Shown here in pieces: positions 1-8,973 of a stretch of DNA of 64,000 nucleotides (positions within the stretch are counted from its first letter, which is position 1; each line of letters starts with the position of its first letter). The stretch lies in NCBI RefSeq assembly GCF_900142605.1, contig NZ_FRBL01000008.1, forward strand, positions 1-64,000, in the 5' to 3' direction. A program made the position numbers and the translations under genes. The notes beneath the pieces are model-generated. The model searched no databases. It saw only the letters and a list, made by a program, of their open reading frames with translations, and was not told the DNA's origin. This DNA comes from Chitinophaga jiangningensis. GTDB taxonomy: Bacteria; Bacteroidota; Bacteroidia; Chitinophagales; Chitinophagaceae.

Positions 1-16
1 TTTTAACCATAGCCGC

Positions 17-45
17 CGTTGTAAGAAACGGAGTTCCTTACAACG
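17..45. repeat. Short inverted repeat at window edge
   Basis: A 9-bp perfect stem (17-25 with 37-45) with an 11-nt loop. No coding region is visible in the first 168 bases. It may be the end of a terminator belonging to a gene left of the window; there is no clear T-tract, so the role is open. Confidence 0.3.
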
Positions 46-90
46 AAGACCATCAATACAATATAAATAATTTGGTAAAACCATAGAAAA

Positions 91-109
91 CGCCTCGCAG
101 GCGTCTATT
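91..109. repeat. Dispersed palindromic element copy (REP-like)
   Basis: The 19 bases CGCCTCGCAGGCGTCTATT recur identically at 51922-51940, and an inverted, slightly diverged copy lies at 52004-52026. The core is a self-palindrome (ACGCCT-CGC-AGGCGT). Recurrence in two intergenic places 52 kb apart suggests a genome-wide palindromic repeat family. Confidence 0.55.
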
Positions 110-119
110 CGCAGATAAA

Positions 120-156
120 TATAGCACCAGAAGCGCTACGCACTACTGGTGCTATA
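120..156 (-). terminator. Hairpin downstream of the thioredoxin-like gene
   Basis: An 11-bp perfect stem (120-130 with 146-156), 15-nt loop, lies 13 bases beyond the stop codon of the minus-strand gene ending at 169. On the minus strand the stem is followed by TTTATC, a weak U-tract, so it probably ends the ECF/FecR/SusCD transcript. Confidence 0.45.
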
Positions 157-168
157 TCAGCTCAACTT

Positions 169-1686
169 CTACGCTTCGTGCTTCAGCACTAAATTAATCA
201 TCAGTTCCAGCTGATCTTCATTGCTACCGTCGATACGGAAGTTTTTGAAAATAATCCTTCCCTGCTGATCCAGCAGGAAGTTGACCGGCGCAGCCTGACC
301 ATTGTTGAGGTTACCTTTGTTTCTGCCTTCCTGGTCTTCCAGCGGTGTGAAACTGTAGCCACTGCCCTTCATAAATGGCAGCACATAATCGTTTTGCGAA
401 GAAACGATGTTGATGCCGACGTAGTCCACCGGCTGACCTTTATATTTCCTGATCACATTTTCGAAATGCGGAAATTCGCCCCTGCAAGGGCCGCAACCCG
501 GAAACCAATAGGTAAGTAATACCACCTTCCCCTTGTAATCGGCAATGCTGGCAGGTTTGTTGGTGAAGTAGTTTCTCAGGCTGAACTCAGTAGCCTGTTT
601 GGAAGAATCCTGCAGTAGTTTCCAGGTTTCATTACCTACCTGCGTAGCGGATTTACCTAACTGCTGACCGTAGCTGAGCATACCTGCAAACAGCTTGGTA
701 CCAGGCGTTTTCAGGAACTGCATCCTCAAACTATCGTATGCAGCGCTTTTGCTGGTAAGTGCGATCGCAGCCGCCTTCAGCAGTTGCACACCATCGCGGG
801 CGGAGCTATACCAGGGCAGGTTCACCGTTTTCAATTGCGCAAGCGCCCCATTTGCATCGCCTGCTGCAACCAGACTTTTAGCTGCTACCAAGGCCTTTGC
901 CATGCTTTCATTTTTTTCCCATGACTGGCTTTGCTCTCCCATTTTTGCGGCCATTTCACCCGCCAGCGTCACCGCCTTTTCAGGATTTTCGTCCAGCAAC
1001 AGGTTGTAGTAACTGCTCATACCACTGGACGACCAACTGAACTTAGCCGGGTCATAACTGTTTTTCAGGAGCTCAAAAATTTTCATTTGATATGCGGCCC
1101 CTTTACCTCGTACTGCCAGCCAGTACAGGGCTTGCGCACCCCGCTCATGATCCGGAAAGCGCTTAGCCACATCCAGGATCATCGCCTCATGCTTTGCCGC
1201 ATCTTTATCCCGCATACCTTCTGCGTAGTAAAATGCATACTGCGCATTCTTAGGATCCGCTTCGGTGGCTTTACGTAAATACTCCGTTCCTTCTTCAAAT
1301 TTACCCCAGCGCTGGGCATCCGTCCACAGCCCTCCCCAGCCCTCTACATAGGTAGAATCAAGGGCTACTGTTTTTTCCAGGTACGGCTTAGCTTTAGGAC
1401 TTTCTTCCTCCAGATAAGTGGCGGCCAATGCATAAGGGACATTTGCATTTTTAGGAAATTGCTTCATCCATTGCTGGTATTGTACTACTACAGCGGGGTT
1501 ATCGATCCCGATGGCTTTGATGAATTCCTCATGGTATGAGAGACTATCAGGATGAGCCGCCACCGCAGCAGCCAGCTTTTTCAGTTCCGCGGCACTTACT
1601 TCCGGCTTGTCCTTTTTCTTCTGCCCAAAAACAATTCCGGGTAATACGAGGCTACCTGCGAATGCGAGTGCAAATATTTTATTCAT
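169..1686 (-). CDS. TPR-repeat protein with C-terminal TlpA/ResA-like thioredoxin domain
   Basis: The 505-residue product has an N-terminal signal peptide (about residues 1-21, ending ...GIVFGQ), a middle region of TPR-like helical pairs (about 40-350) and a C-terminal redoxin domain of the TlpA/ResA/AhpC-TSA type. The redox motif WFPGCGPC is visible, with the two cysteines at about 398 and 401. The family reduces or isomerises disulfides in the periplasm or acts as a thiol oxidoreductase. It starts 20 bases after the SusD stop codon and is the last gene of the SusC/SusD unit, a placing seen often in Chitinophagaceae. The TPR part suggests that it docks a partner, possibly the imported substrate or the SusCD complex; that is inference. 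Confidence 0.85.
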   Translation of the reverse strand: MNKIFALAFAGSLVLPGIVFGQKKKDKPEVSAAELKKLAAAVAAHPDSLSYHEEFIKAIGIDNPAVVVQYQQWMKQFPKNANVPYALAATYLEEESPKAKPYLEKTVALDSTYVEGWGGLWTDAQRWGKFEEGTEYLRKATEADPKNAQYAFYYAEGMRDKDAAKHEAMILDVAKRFPDHERGAQALYWLAVRGKGAAYQMKIFELLKNSYDPAKFSWSSSGMSSYYNLLLDENPEKAVTLAGEMAAKMGEQSQSWEKNESMAKALVAAKSLVAAGDANGALAQLKTVNLPWYSSARDGVQLLKAAAIALTSKSAAYDSLRMQFLKTPGTKLFAGMLSYGQQLGKSATQVGNETWKLLQDSSKQATEFSLRNYFTNKPASIADYKGKVVLLTYWFPGCGPCRGEFPHFENVIRKYKGQPVDYVGINIVSSQNDYVLPFMKGSGYSFTPLEDQEGRNKGNLNNGQAAPVNFLLDQQGRIIFKNFRIDGSNEDQLELMINLVLKHEA

Positions 1687-1706
1687 GGTTGTTATTTTTG
1701 TAATTA

Positions 1707-3173
1707 TTAATAAGGGTTTTGGAGAATCTGACCGTTGCTGCTGTTAATTTCTACCGTGTTAATCGGCACCACCATGCGCTTCGCATCCAGGATGTAGGTC
1801 TGCGGCGTATTTACATCGATGCCAGTGGCCGTCATGTTATAAAACTCACGCACCACTTTAATTTCATCACCTGTATAGTCGTTCACGCTAAAGCGGCGTA
1901 TATCGTACCAGCGCATAGCAAAAGGCAGTTCCCTCCTGCGCTCCGCCAGTACCTGCTTTATCGCATCTTCCTTACCGCTGGCGGTAAGCGGCACATAGGT
2001 ACTCATGCGACTCGCACGCAGTAAGTTCACGGCCGCCAGCGCATCGCTGCTGTTACCCTGTCGCGCCAATGCTTCCGCCTTATTCAGCAATACTTCGGCC
2101 CTGGTAAAACCTGCAGGTATATAGTAGCCGGTGTTAAAGAAGGTATAGCGTGTAGTCGCCGGCGTTACAATGGAAAACTCCCGGCCACCATTGGGAATGT
2201 ACAGCAGTTTATAACGGAGGTCGTTAGCCGTATCGTAACTATTGATCAACGCAGTACTTGGGACATACCAGGATTTGTTATAGGTATATCGACAATAATA
2301 CATCTCCTTCCAATACAGGTAGTTCAGGGCAGTCCAGGTAAACAGCTCGCTGTATTTCAGCGTGGCCGCCGGGTTGCTGTAATTCCTGGAGATACCGGGC
2401 TTGATAGTTTTAAAATCCACCAGCTGCGCGGTGGAGGATTGCAGCGCAACGTTTGCCTGCTCTACGGTTTTAGCATAATCCCCGATAAACAGGAAATACC
2501 TGCTTTTGAAAGCTGCGATGGCTTTTTTGCTTACCCGCCAGGCCCTGCGCGGGTCTACATCGTCGTAGGCCACTTTCTCGGCTTCAGTAATATCTCCCCA
2601 GATAAAATCATAGGTTTCTTTGAGTGTGGCACGCTTTAAACTCTCTGTATATTCAATTGTTTTCTTTAGCGGCAGGCCCGGCGATTGCAGATTCGCTTCG
2701 CTGTAGGGCGCACAGTAGTGGTTAGCGAGCACCCAGTAAGCCATGGCCCTGATGAAATATGCATCCGCCTTTACCCTGGCGCGGGTAGCATCGTCGCCGG
2801 TTACTTTGTCGATATTGTCGAGCACCAGGTTGGCAGTGAAGATTTTCTTATATTCTCCATTCCACAAATCATCGCTGGCTAAACTGGCTACCCCCTCCAC
2901 ACTGTTGATATAATATTGCAGGCCGTTGAAGTAAAAGGCGCCGGGATTCAGCCTGTATAACTCTCTGCTGATCTCATAGTCATCCGTAGAGTACACGGCG
3001 GTTTGATTGGTTTCATTGGCAAACTGGGTGGCATTGTCCACCAGTGCTTCCAGCTGCGAAACCGTTTTGATGCTTACCTGCTTATTCGGCTCTTCTGCCA
3101 GGTATTTTTTACAGCCGGCCAGCGAAATTGCTGCGGCAATGATCCATGCAGTTTTTTTCATCTTCATCATCAT
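1707..3173 (-). CDS. SusD/RagB-family nutrient-binding outer-membrane lipoprotein
   Basis: Product of 488 residues with a lipoprotein signal peptide; the lipobox ends at Cys21 (SLAGC) and is followed by KKYLAEEPN, typical of SusD proteins. The body has the helical TPR-like SusD fold signature, including an A-x-A-YFIRAMAYW segment early and a C-terminal ALAERRRELPFAMRWYDIRR segment, the classic SusD C-terminal block (E-R-R-x-E-L-x-x-E/F-x-x-R-x-x-D-L/I-x-R). SusD caps the SusC barrel on the cell surface and holds the ligand. It follows the SusC stop codon by 6 bases, so the two are co-translated. Its ligand cannot be told from sequence; no enzyme next to it points to a glycan. Confidence 0.92.
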   Translation of the reverse strand: MMMKMKKTAWIIAAAISLAGCKKYLAEEPNKQVSIKTVSQLEALVDNATQFANETNQTAVYSTDDYEISRELYRLNPGAFYFNGLQYYINSVEGVASLASDDLWNGEYKKIFTANLVLDNIDKVTGDDATRARVKADAYFIRAMAYWVLANHYCAPYSEANLQSPGLPLKKTIEYTESLKRATLKETYDFIWGDITEAEKVAYDDVDPRRAWRVSKKAIAAFKSRYFLFIGDYAKTVEQANVALQSSTAQLVDFKTIKPGISRNYSNPAATLKYSELFTWTALNYLYWKEMYYCRYTYNKSWYVPSTALINSYDTANDLRYKLLYIPNGGREFSIVTPATTRYTFFNTGYYIPAGFTRAEVLLNKAEALARQGNSSDALAAVNLLRASRMSTYVPLTASGKEDAIKQVLAERRRELPFAMRWYDIRRFSVNDYTGDEIKVVREFYNMTATGIDVNTPQTYILDAKRMVVPINTVEINSSNGQILQNPY

Positions 3174-3179
3174 TTCAGG

Positions 3180-6100
3180 TTAGAATTGAAGGTTTACGCC
3201 AATGGTGTACGATTGCAGCGGCCTGTTTGTTCCCGGCAACCAGTCAGGGTTATAGCCGTTTTTATTGTCGGCCCAAATTAACCCGAGGTCACGGGACTGG
3301 ATAAACGCTTTTGCATTAGCCAGGTGGATGGCGTTTGCCACTTTGCGGGAAAGGGCATACTCCAGCGTGAGCTCCTTACATTCGATATACGACGAACTTT
3401 CTACCAGCGAACTGAGGTAAGGCGCGTAGCGATCCCACAGGTACAGCTTAGGTTCACTGGGCAGTGCAAAACCAGGGATGGTCGGATCACCGTTCAGCAC
3501 ATCCTTTACCCAGCGGTTCACCGACAGTTTACCGGAACCTACCATCGAAGGATAATAGAATGTTTCATTACGGAACACACCTCCCATTTTACCCACGAAG
3601 ATGGCGGTGAGGGTAAAGTTTTTGACCTGGAAGGTATTTACCCAGCCGAGTGTATGCGGTGGCGTAGTAGTTCCTTCATAATTCAGGAAAGGCAGGCCGA
3701 GGGCGGTGTTATACAACGACACATCGTTGAAACTAAACGGTGCGCCCTTAGGACCTGTTACATGAGGCACCCCATTGATCATACCTGCGTAGGTAAACGA
3801 ATAGAGTGAATTAACCGGACGGCCTTCTACGAAAGCACCGCCCAGTATCTGGTAGGTATACAACAATGGATTATATAAGCTGTTAATACGGTTACGGTTA
3901 TACGCATAAGTAACAGTAGTAGAATAACGTATAGGCGTACGCGGTATCTCCACATTTGCACCCAGACTCACTTCTATACCCCTGTTGGTGATGCCTGCGT
4001 TGTTAAACTTCTGGAGCGTGGTACCTGTGGCGGCCGGCAGGGCAATGTTACCGATGATACCGTCCCCTACTTTATTGTACACATCCACTGAACCGAAGAT
4101 TTTATTACCAAACAGGGCGTAGTCGACTCCCAGGTTGGTGGTCGTCGTTTTTTCCCAGCGCAGGCCCGGATTGCCGTTATTGGCTACTGTGGCGGTAATG
4201 GTGCCGGTACTCGTATTCAAACTGCTGCCTACATTGAGCAGGGCCTGTGTGGAGGTAGAGCGTTCCACATTACCATTTTTACCGTAGGTGAGTCGGAGCT
4301 CCAGCCGGTCAATATTTTTGCTGCCGGCAACAAAATTCTCTTCCTTCATATTCCATTTGGCACCCAGCGACCACAGTGGAGACCAGCGCAACCGCGGATT
4401 ATCCGTGATGAAATTGGAGGCATCACTGCGGATACTTCCCGACACGGAGTACTTGTAATTATAAGTATAGGAGGCATTACTATAGAAAGAGACATATTTG
4501 TCCTTCTGCCAGCCGAAGACTGGATTAGCACCTGCAATGACGGTTGGGTAACCGGTAAAATCCGTTATGGGCGACAGTGAGCCTCCGTAGCCATATGGCG
4601 GCACGGTAGCCTGCAGCTTATCCGCGAAATATCCATAAGTATACGGGTTAGCTACGGTGTTGGTGGTATACTGGGATAGTTCCATACCCGCTATCGCGGA
4701 GATGGCATGCCTGCGGTTAAACGTTCTGTCGAAATTGATTTGATTACGCAGCAGAAAACTTTCAAGATCGGATCGACTCACATCCTTATCTCCTACCTTA
4801 TGGGGTTTGAGTACACCACCCTTAGGGATATACGATTTACCGATGGTACCGGTATTGGGATTGTATTCCGTCATACTGTTAACCAGGCTGCGTACATAGA
4901 AGGTGGATTCATCGTAGTAATCTGCATAATCGATCCTGTTACGTTCGTATTGTACACGGGAGTCGAAGGTGAGTCCCTGCATCAGCCGCAGTTTAAGCCC
5001 CGCCTGTATCCTGGCATTCAGGCTTTCGTTGGTAAGCTTTCGGCCACGTACTTCCTGCAGCAGGTTGTACGACCAGTCGCTATAAGGAAACTTTGCAGAC
5101 GGAATAGCTTTCAGCTGTTCCCGGTTATAGCCGTTCAGGTTCACGCTGTAATGGCCATCGGGATTCAGCAGGGTTTCGTAAGGCGAGAGTCCGTCCAGCT
5201 CATCAATGGTAGCGCCGCTGGTTTCTGCTTTGCGGTATTGCAAATTAGCACCGATGCTGAACTCCGCGAATTTTGCCAGCTTAAAATCATTCTGCAGGTT
5301 GAGTATGTACCTGTCGTAACTATTTTTCTGAAAGTTCCCTTTATTGTTTTCATATAACATGGAGGCGTAGGTTTTAGCCCTTTCGCCGCCGCTGCGAATA
5401 CTTACGTTGTATTGATTAAGTACGGCCCGTTGCATGAGGAGGTCGCGGATCTGCGGGCGGTTATTGATTTTACTGAGACTATCAAGTCCTGCGTTCATGG
5501 CCTGCTCGCTGATCAGTCCATCTCTATGGCCATAGATCAGTTCTTCCGCCAGGGTGAGTGAGTTGTTGATATCACTGAAGCCACCTGCATACGGATAAAA
5601 CACCCAGTTATTTTTATAGGCGAGTTTTTCGTAAGCTACAAGGTCCGCTGCGCTGGCCTGGGTGGAGAGCTGGTTTAGATCGGCCATACGGGAAATGCGG
5701 GTAAAGGCGGAAGCGTCTACCTGTAGTTTGCCGGCGCTTTTTGATTTTTTGGTGGTGACCACAATCACGCCGTTGGCGGACCGGGCGCCCCAGATGCTGG
5801 CAGCGGCGGCATCTTTCAGTACGGTGACTGATTCCACATCATTGGGGTTGATATCTGCAAAATTGCTGCTGGATACCGGGAAGCCGTCTACTACCACGAG
5901 TGGGCGGCGGTCCCCGTAGAGGGAGGTGTTACCGCGAATAAGCAGGTCCATGGTACCGTCCTCGTTTTCTTTGGCCTGCATGCCAGCCACGAGGCCCTGC
6001 AAGGCGCTGGAGAGGTTGGATACCGGGCGGCGACTAAGGATATCATTGTTCACCGTGGTAAAAGCGCCGGTGGCTCTTTCCCGGGAGATGGTCTGGTAGC

Positions 6101-6791
6101 CCGTTACCATTACCTGGTTCAGTGCAGCTGCAGCCGGTTCCATGCGAACGTTCACGGAACTACCGTCAGGCGTTATTTCCAGGGGTTTGTACCCGATATA
6201 GGTGATGATGAGCACCGCATTTGCCGGTGCATTTTTCAGGGTAAATTCTCCGTTACCGTCTGTACTGGCAGTGGCATTGCCTCCTTTTACGCGGATGGTG
6301 GCGCCGGGGAGGGGATTACCATTTTCGTCCATGACTTTCCCTTTGATGATGGCGGCAATCGCTTCCGGGAGCAATAGCATCGGCTTGCGGGAGAAGATGA
6401 TATCTTTTCCGTCTATCCTGAAGTTCAAAGGCTGGTCTTTCATGACGTTGGCCAGGAACTCGCCCAGTGGCTGGTTTTGTGCATGTACGGTTACCGGCCT
6501 GGTTTCTGCCAGCAACTCCTGATTATAAAATACAACGTAGCCTGTTTGTTGCTTGATCACCGAAAAAAGGCGCTGAATAGGCACGTTGTTGGCCGAAAAA
6601 CTGATGGACTGGCTATAGCCCATCGCCTGGGCGCTCATAAAAGCGGCGGTCAGAAAAATGGAAGCGGTTAGTTTCATGACTAACGATTTTTTTAAGTAAG
6701 GCTTCCGGAATTTCGCTGCTGATGCCGGCCATGGGTGATGGCCGGGCATAGCATTCCCTCGCCACATAGCAGATTTTTGCATAACTTGCAT
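3180..6791 (-). CDS. SusC/RagA-family TonB-dependent transporter with STN signalling domain
   Basis: A 1203-residue outer-membrane transporter. Order of domains: long basic leader, hydrophobic signal region (about 39-60), STN/secretin-TonB short domain (about 64-135), carboxypeptidase-D-regulatory-like beta domain (about 150-220), TonB plug with the GNTSLYGDRRPLVVVDGFPV block (about 285-305), and a beta barrel that ends in aromatic Phe (IGVNLQF). The STN domain, absent from the other two SusC proteins of this window, is the part that contacts a FecR anti-sigma factor, and a FecR/ECF pair lies directly upstream. Start choice is uncertain: ATG at 6791 and an in-frame ATG at 6677 just before MKLTASIF; long leaders like this are common in Chitinophaga SusC proteins, so the long form is kept. 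Confidence 0.93.
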   Translation of the reverse strand: MQVMQKSAMWRGNAMPGHHPWPASAAKFRKPYLKKSLVMKLTASIFLTAAFMSAQAMGYSQSISFSANNVPIQRLFSVIKQQTGYVVFYNQELLAETRPVTVHAQNQPLGEFLANVMKDQPLNFRIDGKDIIFSRKPMLLLPEAIAAIIKGKVMDENGNPLPGATIRVKGGNATASTDGNGEFTLKNAPANAVLIITYIGYKPLEITPDGSSVNVRMEPAAAALNQVMVTGYQTISRERATGAFTTVNNDILSRRPVSNLSSALQGLVAGMQAKENEDGTMDLLIRGNTSLYGDRRPLVVVDGFPVSSSNFADINPNDVESVTVLKDAAAASIWGARSANGVIVVTTKKSKSAGKLQVDASAFTRISRMADLNQLSTQASAADLVAYEKLAYKNNWVFYPYAGGFSDINNSLTLAEELIYGHRDGLISEQAMNAGLDSLSKINNRPQIRDLLMQRAVLNQYNVSIRSGGERAKTYASMLYENNKGNFQKNSYDRYILNLQNDFKLAKFAEFSIGANLQYRKAETSGATIDELDGLSPYETLLNPDGHYSVNLNGYNREQLKAIPSAKFPYSDWSYNLLQEVRGRKLTNESLNARIQAGLKLRLMQGLTFDSRVQYERNRIDYADYYDESTFYVRSLVNSMTEYNPNTGTIGKSYIPKGGVLKPHKVGDKDVSRSDLESFLLRNQINFDRTFNRRHAISAIAGMELSQYTTNTVANPYTYGYFADKLQATVPPYGYGGSLSPITDFTGYPTVIAGANPVFGWQKDKYVSFYSNASYTYNYKYSVSGSIRSDASNFITDNPRLRWSPLWSLGAKWNMKEENFVAGSKNIDRLELRLTYGKNGNVERSTSTQALLNVGSSLNTSTGTITATVANNGNPGLRWEKTTTTNLGVDYALFGNKIFGSVDVYNKVGDGIIGNIALPAATGTTLQKFNNAGITNRGIEVSLGANVEIPRTPIRYSTTVTYAYNRNRINSLYNPLLYTYQILGGAFVEGRPVNSLYSFTYAGMINGVPHVTGPKGAPFSFNDVSLYNTALGLPFLNYEGTTTPPHTLGWVNTFQVKNFTLTAIFVGKMGGVFRNETFYYPSMVGSGKLSVNRWVKDVLNGDPTIPGFALPSEPKLYLWDRYAPYLSSLVESSSYIECKELTLEYALSRKVANAIHLANAKAFIQSRDLGLIWADNKNGYNPDWLPGTNRPLQSYTIGVNLQF

Positions 6792-6874
6792 TGTGTGGTT
6801 GATAATTAAATGACTTCCTCAAACGGTCAGAAAGTGTCTGCCACGTCAGGGCCTGGGTGCTGCAAACACCTGCG

Positions 6875-6907
6875 GCCTTTTTTTATTGGCAACACGCATG
6901 TAATAGT
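6875..6907. promoter_or_regulatory. Hairpin plus A-tract in the leader of the first SusC gene
   Basis: Between FecR and SusC, an imperfect hairpin (GGGTG...CACC core with an outer GGCC pair) is followed on the plus strand by seven T. Read as the minus-strand SusC leader, this is an A-tract followed by the hairpin, some 90-120 bases before the start codon. A terminator for a plus-strand transcript is the alternative, but no plus-strand gene ends here. A similar arrangement precedes the second SusC gene. Confidence 0.3.
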
Positions 6908-7023
6908 TGGTGATTATTTCATATTACCCTCCTGGATTTTGGTTAGTATTAAGCAAAAAGGTTCCTGACCGGCTACCTGCCGGCGTTGCGTGCTGTAAGT
7001 AATAAATAGAATTATGTTGGCCC

Positions 7024-8172
7024 TTATGGCAAAACTGTCAATTTGTTGCCTTCCAACCGGAAGTGCACTTCGTTATCTTTCAGCGCTGTAATGATCTGGT
7101 CCAGTCGTTTGCTCCTGCTTAATTCGCCGCCAAAGCGGATATCTTTTACGTTTCCTTCATATACTACCTCTATATCGTACCATCGTTGTAATTCATTTAA
7201 TACCTGGTGCAGCGTGGCGCCCTCGAAATTGAAGTAGCCTTTTTTCCAGGCCAGGGTCTTTTCCAGGTCGGCATGTTCCACCACGGAGTGCGTGTTGGTT
7301 AGTCTGGATTCCTGACCTGGCCGGAGCACTACCGGGCGGATACCTGTCCGGATGCCGCTTACCCTTACTGCCCCGTCCAGCAAGGTGGTGCTGATCTGGC
7401 TTTCAGGCTCGTAGGCGTTGATGTTAAAGCTGGTGCCCAGCACCTCCACTACGGACCCGGCAGTGGCTACCACAAAGGGTTGTTGCGGATTGGCGGCCAC
7501 TTCAAAATAGGCCTCACCTGCAACAGTAACTTTTCTTTGCGGGCCGGTGAATGTCGTAGGATAGCTGAGTGAGCTGGCGGCGTTTAGCCATACCCGTGTG
7601 CCATCCGGCAGTTTTACCTGGAACTGCCGCCCTCTTGGCGTGGAGAGCGTATTCATGCTGTTGGTGCTGCTGTTACCACCGGCATATACCAGCTCGTTGC
7701 CGGTTTTGCTGATGAGGGCACCCTGCTGCCGGATGGTTTGGTTACCTAAGCTATCTACTGCTACCCTGCTGCCGTCGGCCAGGGTGAGTGTAACCATTCC
7801 CGTTGCCGGCAAAATGGGCTGCTGCTTGGCCGTGGTGGGCGGCGTGTGCAGCGGGCGTTGCGTTGTTTGGTAATACAGGTAAGTACCTGCGCTTACCAGT
7901 AAAAGCATGGCAGCGGCATATTGTATCGCTTTTTTCCAGTTAATTGTTACTACTTTTCCTGCCGGCTTCAGGTTCCGGTAAAGGGCCGCCAGTTGATCCG
8001 GACTACTCCGGGGGCCAGTATAAGGCGCCTGCAGTATGCTTTCCCAAAGCTCATCTATAACGGCTGCGGGATAATGCGATTCTAACCGGCGTTGCAATTG
8101 CTGCATTTCTTCCGGTGTAATGGCATCATCCAGGTATTTTTGAAATAATATTTTGAAGTCCGTATCGTTCAT
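7024..8172 (-). CDS. FecR-family anti-sigma factor
   Basis: Product of 382 residues with the standard Bacteroidota FecR layout: N-terminal cytoplasmic part (about 1-85) that binds the ECF sigma factor, one membrane helix (IQYAAAMLLLVSAGTYLYY, about 89-107), a periplasmic FecR beta domain (about 180-275, containing TPRGRQFQVKLPDGTRVWLN and VAGEAYFEV blocks) and a C-terminal DUF4974 domain (about 310-382). It holds the partner sigma factor until the STN domain of the loaded SusC signals across the outer membrane. It starts 77 bases after the sigma gene stop and lies 232 bases before SusC. Confidence 0.92.
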   Translation of the reverse strand: MNDTDFKILFQKYLDDAITPEEMQQLQRRLESHYPAAVIDELWESILQAPYTGPRSSPDQLAALYRNLKPAGKVVTINWKKAIQYAAAMLLLVSAGTYLYYQTTQRPLHTPPTTAKQQPILPATGMVTLTLADGSRVAVDSLGNQTIRQQGALISKTGNELVYAGGNSSTNSMNTLSTPRGRQFQVKLPDGTRVWLNAASSLSYPTTFTGPQRKVTVAGEAYFEVAANPQQPFVVATAGSVVEVLGTSFNINAYEPESQISTTLLDGAVRVSGIRTGIRPVVLRPGQESRLTNTHSVVEHADLEKTLAWKKGYFNFEGATLHQVLNELQRWYDIEVVYEGNVKDIRFGGELSRSKRLDQIITALKDNEVHFRLEGNKLTVLP

Positions 8173-8249
8173 GGTGGCTTAGATTTCAACTTCTATCAGT
8201 ACAATGACGGAAGTGCAGGAAAAAGGAGAACATTATTTCTCAAAAAAAA

Positions 8250-8840
8250 TTATGCGCGCAAAAAATAAACGGAAAGACAGAACAGTAAAGGACCTCCGCG
8301 TTCCATGATGTATTTGCGGAGGGCGGCCAGTGCACGAACCATATATACTTTTGACGACATAGGTGTGATATCGAGTGCTTTGGCGATGGCTTCATGACGC
8401 ATTCCCTGGAGTCGCGCCATGGTAAATACCTGTTTCAGTTGCGTTGGCAGGCTGTCGATCGCTTCCTGCAGCAGGTGTTGCAGCTCTTTATTTTCCAGGA
8501 GGTGTTGTGGTGTAGACTCATGATAGGCCGCGTAGGTTTCCAGGTAACCGGCATTATCTTCCCTAAACACTTTATTTCTAAGGTGGTCATGAATCAGGTT
8601 ACGGGAGATGGTAAACAGGAAGGCAGGAAAATTTTGCACGTCCCTGAGTTGTGTTCTCCTGGCCCATATTCTCGCAAAAGTTTCCTGGGCGATGTCGGTA
8701 GCCAGCTCCGTAGATTTGGTCAATCGAAGTGCAGCATGGTAGAGTTGATCCCAGTAATGATAAAACAATTCCTGGAACGCAGCCTCGTCATCTTCCGACA
8801 AGCGCCGGAGCAGTTCTTTTTCATTTACTAAATGTTCCAT
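8250..8840 (-). CDS. ECF RNA polymerase sigma factor (Bacteroidetes sigma-70 family)
   Basis: A 196-residue sigma factor with region 2 (about 10-80; LFYHYWDQLYHAALRLT and DIAQETFARIW motifs) and region 4 (about 125-180; LPTQLKQVFTMARLQGMRHEAIAKAL helix-turn-helix). The genetic order sigma-FecR-SusC(STN) is the canonical cell-surface signalling cassette of Bacteroidota, so this factor most likely drives the SusC/SusD/thioredoxin genes downstream. The C-terminus is extended by a hydrophobic stretch (LLFCLSVYF), which is unusual for ECF factors and may be a membrane-contact tail. Confidence 0.92.
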   Translation of the reverse strand: MEHLVNEKELLRRLSEDDEAAFQELFYHYWDQLYHAALRLTKSTELATDIAQETFARIWARRTQLRDVQNFPAFLFTISRNLIHDHLRNKVFREDNAGYLETYAAYHESTPQHLLENKELQHLLQEAIDSLPTQLKQVFTMARLQGMRHEAIAKALDITPMSSKVYMVRALAALRKYIMERGGPLLFCLSVYFLRA

Positions 8841-8880
8841 ACAAGTCAGCCACTACACACAATTGGTTGGTTGAAAGCGT

Positions 8881-8919
8881 TAAAATTAGTAAAAAAAGGG
8901 TGGTTTTAAAATTAGTAAA
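8881..8919. promoter_or_regulatory. Direct repeat between sigma gene and the secreted-protein gene
   Basis: TAAAATTAGTAAA occurs at 8881-8893 and again at 8907-8919, a 26-bp centre spacing, in the 133-bp divergent region between the sigma factor and the gene at 8974. Spacing of about 2.5 helical turns would place a dimer on opposite faces, so an operator role is possible but not shown. Confidence 0.3.
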
Positions 8920-8973
8920 CTCCCGATGTGTAATTACAAAGGATTTTGTATTTTCATCCGGTAATAATCGACT

